A stretch of DNA of 31,642 nucleotides from a bacterium (lineage in GTDB: Bacteria > Patescibacteriota > Minisyncoccia > Phycocordibacterales > VMEP01), in the NCBI GenBank assembly GCA_030699625.1, contig JAUYLU010000025.1:1-31642 (forward strand), in the 5' to 3' direction. This document shows positions 29,602 to 31,642 of this stretch, piece by piece. The translations under genes were made by a program, and so were the position numbers. Numbering within the stretch: position 1 is the first letter of the stretch; every line of letters begins with the position of its first letter. The notes below the pieces were generated by a model. That model made no database searches. It was given only the letters and a program-made list of their open reading frames with translations, and had not been told where the DNA came from.

Positions 29602-29904
29602 TCAATTCGGCCTTTCAAGCTGCCGATGCCATTTCTGTATTTTCTCTCTGGCTTCTGCAACCAACTCTTTTAAGTCAGAATATTCATTGTTCGCCTTCGG
29701 ATTGACGAAAAGCGTTTCCAGTTCTTCATCGATAGTTTGCAACCTTTCCTCCGTCCGGCTCAGCGATTCAAGTTTTTCGCCCCTGGAAAGATTGTCGAAA
29801 TCAGCGGAATCAATTTTTTCCTGTAAGCCGCCTATCAGGGTTTTGTACCCGAGGTATGTTTGCGGTATTTCTTCGTGACTCTGTTCAAATGCTTCTAACT
29901 TCAT
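29602..29904 (-). CDS. Unknown coiled-coil protein
   Basis: 100 residues, highly charged and helical, with heptad-like leucines (GLQEKIDSADFDNLSRGEKL, TIDEELETLF, DLKELVAEAREKIQKW). No family recognised. Codon use is more AT-rich than the neighbours, which may indicate recent acquisition. It is flanked by the terminator at 29574-29599 and diverges from mltG copy 2. Confidence 0.5.
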   Translation of the reverse strand: MKLEAFEQSHEEIPQTYLGYKTLIGGLQEKIDSADFDNLSRGEKLESLSRTEERLQTIDEELETLFVNPKANNEYSDLKELVAEAREKIQKWHRQLERPN

Positions 29905-29964
29905 AGGGTGACAATTCGCGGATAATTTCGCATATTATCGAACATATCTCTATGGAAGTCAACG

Positions 29965-29975
29965 TATAGTATAGT
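29965..29975 (+). promoter_or_regulatory. Overlapping -10 boxes of mltG copy 2, leaderless
   Basis: TATAGTATAGT contains two TATAGT hexamers. The second ends 8 nt before the ATG at 29984, so little or no leader is expected. Confidence 0.55.
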
Positions 29976-29983
29976 GTGGGGTA

Positions 29984-30892
29984 ATGAAACGGATTATCGC
30001 GGGCATGATTGCGATAGGAGCAGCCCTTCTTCTCGGAATAGCGGTATCTGCGGCAGCGGACCGCGGACCGAAATCGCTCACTACCAACATCGATTTTTCA
30101 AAAAAGACTATCAATGATGGCGCAGGCGACGCTGAGCCGTCGCTTCTCTTTTCTACGCTCGCGGAAGCGTTCGAAGATGCCGTCGAGCTCATGAATGCCC
30201 TTCCCTCGGTGGCGAACCCTTCCATCGAGTACGTGCGGGTCAAACCCGGCATGCGCAAAGAGGAAGTGGCCGCCCTTCTCGTCCGCGAGCTCGGCTGGGA
30301 CGAGGAAGAGAAGCAAAAATTCCTCGAAAGCGAGCCGATTGCCCGCGCTGGCGTCTCGGGCAAGGAGGGAGTACTTTACCCGGGCGTCTATCTGGTCCCC
30401 GACGAAGCGGACGGCGAGGCGCTCCGGAAGCTTATGACCGAACGGTTCGCCGAGGAGGTCGTCGCGCGCTACGCTTCTTCGACGAGGAAAGTGATAGGGC
30501 TCGAGACGGCGCTCAAAATCGCCTCGCTCATCGAGCGCGAAGCGGGCGGCAAGCGCGACATGCGGCTCGTCTCGGGCGTCATCTGGAACCGCCTCTTTAA
30601 GGAAATGTCGCTCGGCATCGACGCCACGCTCCAGTACGCGAAGGGCACCGAGAAGAACTGGTGGCCGCGCGTGCTCCCGGACGACAAATACATCAAGTCG
30701 CCCTACAACACCTACCTGAACGAGGGACTCCCGCCGACCGCCATTTCGAACGTCTCGCTCGCCTCCCTCGAAGCGGCGCTCAACCCGAAGAAAACCGACT
30801 ATCTTTTCTATCTCCACGACCGGTATGGGCGCTTCTACGGCGCCAAGACCTATCGCGAACACCTGAAGAACATCGAGCGATATTTGAAATAA
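29984..30892 (+). CDS. Endolytic transglycosylase MltG-like protein (copy 2)
   Basis: 302 residues. Signal or anchor at 4-22 (IIAGMIAIGAALLLGIAVSA). YceG-like catalytic domain: YVRVKPGMRKEEVAALLV (LysM-like), then LKIASLIEREAGGKRDMRLVS with the catalytic Glu, DATLQYAKG, YIKSPYNTYLNEGLPPTAI and FYLHDRYGRFYGAKTYREH. It is clearly homologous to the MltG at 13922-14929 but not a close copy, shorter and probably periplasmic or more loosely anchored. Two MltG paralogues in a reduced genome is noteworthy. Plus strand, monocistronic. Confidence 0.88.
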   Translation: MKRIIAGMIAIGAALLLGIAVSAAADRGPKSLTTNIDFSKKTINDGAGDAEPSLLFSTLAEAFEDAVELMNALPSVANPSIEYVRVKPGMRKEEVAALLVRELGWDEEEKQKFLESEPIARAGVSGKEGVLYPGVYLVPDEADGEALRKLMTERFAEEVVARYASSTRKVIGLETALKIASLIEREAGGKRDMRLVSGVIWNRLFKEMSLGIDATLQYAKGTEKNWWPRVLPDDKYIKSPYNTYLNEGLPPTAISNVSLASLEAALNPKKTDYLFYLHDRYGRFYGAKTYREHLKNIERYLK

Positions 30893-30963
30893 GGCGGGTA
30901 CGCCTTGATTCGACATCGCTCGGAGGCCATGAAAATAAATTTCGCGGCACTCCTCGTTAGTCA

Positions 30964-30996
30964 AAATAAAAAGCCGGCTACCGTACGAGTAGCCGA
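30964..30996 (-). terminator. Intrinsic terminator overlapping the SpeD-like stop
   Basis: CGGCTAC-7 nt-GTAGCCG, followed on the minus strand by GCTTTTTATTTT. The stem includes the last codons of the gene. Confidence 0.85.
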
Positions 30997-31376
30997 CCGC
31001 CGCGGCAAATAACCGTGGGCTCGAGCTTGTCTTCGTCTTCCGGGCCGAAAAATTCACGGAGAGAGGCGTGAAGCCTCGTTGCCTTAGGCATATTATTGCC
31101 GCTGTAATTGCAGAAAAAGATGATTCCCTCAGCGTCGCCGTCTTCCGGCCAGGTATACACGGCCACTTTCGATTCTTCAAGCGTTATCTCCGCCGAGTAA
31201 GCGCCGTTGTCATAAATTTTGACGAACCGCGCTACCGGCACGAATCCCGCCCCGCTGACCATGCGCTCGAAAAACTGGATGAGACCGTCTTCGGATCCTT
31301 GGGCGACAAGCGATTCCGGCTTGCAGCGCCGGAAACAAAAGGGAATCAATATGCTTCGGGGAAGCACGCGATCCAT
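30978..31376 (-). CDS. SpeD-like (S-adenosylmethionine decarboxylase family) protein
   Basis: 132 residues, the size of a prokaryotic AdoMetDC proenzyme. The key region EESKVAVYTWPEDGDAEGII aligns with the family's ESHxSIHTWPEYG. The Ser that would form the pyruvoyl group after autocleavage is kept, and the Cys in IFFCNYSGN stands at the catalytic Cys position. The His of the HTWPE motif (proton donor in processing) is Tyr. GLIQFFERMVSGAGFVPVA matches the preceding helix. It could make a polyamine precursor or be a neofunctionalised or inactive member. GGAGG is 9 nt before the ATG, and a promoter is visible at 31410-31437. Confidence 0.7.
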   Translation of the reverse strand: MDRVLPRSILIPFCFRRCKPESLVAQGSEDGLIQFFERMVSGAGFVPVARFVKIYDNGAYSAEITLEESKVAVYTWPEDGDAEGIIFFCNYSGNNMPKATRLHASLREFFGPEDEDKLEPTVICRGGRLLVR

Positions 31377-31409
31377 GGCTCCTTCCTCCTTGAAGAACGG
31401 ATTTATTTG

Positions 31410-31437
31410 AGTATAGCGGCTTATGAATTTACCGCAA
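31410..31437 (-). promoter_or_regulatory. Promoter of the SpeD-like gene
   Basis: Minus strand TTGCGG (31432-31437), 16 nt, TATACT (31410-31415), about 33 nt before the ATG. Confidence 0.55.
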
Positions 31438-31642
31438 TAAAAAGTGTGGAAAAATTTTGGTGTCTCTATTAAAACACGCTAGAACCCATTTCAGCCAACA
31501 CCCAACCCAATGATTACTCGCCCGCTCGCAGACTCGCGGGCTCGCCGCCGCGGACGGCGGCCGCCCTACAGGCGCTGTACACCTTTCGCATTCTGAATAC
31601 AGAACGCTCAAGGTCTTGCGGAAGCTCCACGTAGTCGCTTCC
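31438..31642. other. Unassigned right end
   Basis: No gene could be supported. Two GC-rich hairpins are visible, GCCCGC/GCGGGC (around 31519-31540) and GCCGCC/GGCGGC (around 31543-31562), possibly a terminator or regulatory structure of a gene beyond the edge. Confidence 0.4.

Noticed and set aside
31429..31611. A 60-codon open frame at the right end
   Set aside because: No ribosome-binding site, no recognised domain and a GC-hairpin-rich sequence; not enough support for a gene.

Overview
The window looks like a chromosomal piece of a Patescibacteria (Candidate Phyla Radiation) genome, most likely Parcubacteria-like. The evidence is compact gene packing, trimmed housekeeping proteins (an AlaRS that stops after its editing domain, a 115-residue L13), and lineage-typical membrane proteins (DUF5671, a baseplate-J-like membrane protein, an FtsA/PilM-like ATPase). 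Family names rest on motif recognition only; no search was run. Almost all genes are on the minus strand; only a small coiled-coil membrane protein (21598-22068) and a second MltG (29984-30892) are on the plus strand.

Layout, in minus-strand transcription order from the right. 30978-31376 is a SpeD-like (AdoMet decarboxylase family) gene. 24226-29904 is an envelope and signalling block: two unknown proteins, a Gmad2 lipid-side protein, a DsbA-like thiol oxidoreductase, a FecR/coiled-coil protein, a CHASE2 adenylate cyclase and a small helical protein. 22076-24218 holds a flavodoxin-fold NAD(P)H oxidoreductase, the GTPase ychF and a small basic protein. 14942-21547 holds a DUF5671 protein, a very large leuS carrying a NUDIX domain, a sigma-region-4/HARE-HTH regulator and a conserved membrane-anchored protein. 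6171-14929 holds mltG, a DnaQ-like exonuclease, mnmA, mgtC, alaS, a degenerate kinase-like protein, and an FtsA/PilM-like plus baseplate-J-like pair. 1-5832 is a translation/transcription operon infA-rpmJ-rpsM-rpsK-rpsD-rpoA-rplQ-rplM-rpsI followed by grpE-dnaK, with a good promoter at 5964-5992.

The most unusual content lies between and inside genes. (1) Seven copies of a small inverted-repeat element with ends CCTGTTAGA / TCTAACAGG. Six lie end-on to a gene boundary and five abut a start codon, with the start-codon bases repeated on the far side of the element. One copy is nested in another, and two copies show paired base changes in their stems. (2) A complete ychF flanked by 24-bp inverted repeats and, outside these, by the first 12 codons and the last 6 codons plus stop of a second, synonymously diverged ychF. 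(3) Degenerate 7-nt tandem arrays in complementary pairs, filling three intergenic gaps and also lying in frame inside leuS (three times) and mnmA (once). (4) The rpsI 3' end is duplicated around a chain of hairpins. Together these suggest a genome in which small structured insertions collect at start codons, stop codons and tolerant protein loops without breaking the reading frames.

Initiation signals also look unusual. Several promoters place the -10 box 6-9 nt before the ATG (leaderless or nearly so), and most ribosomal genes have no well-spaced Shine-Dalgarno sequence.
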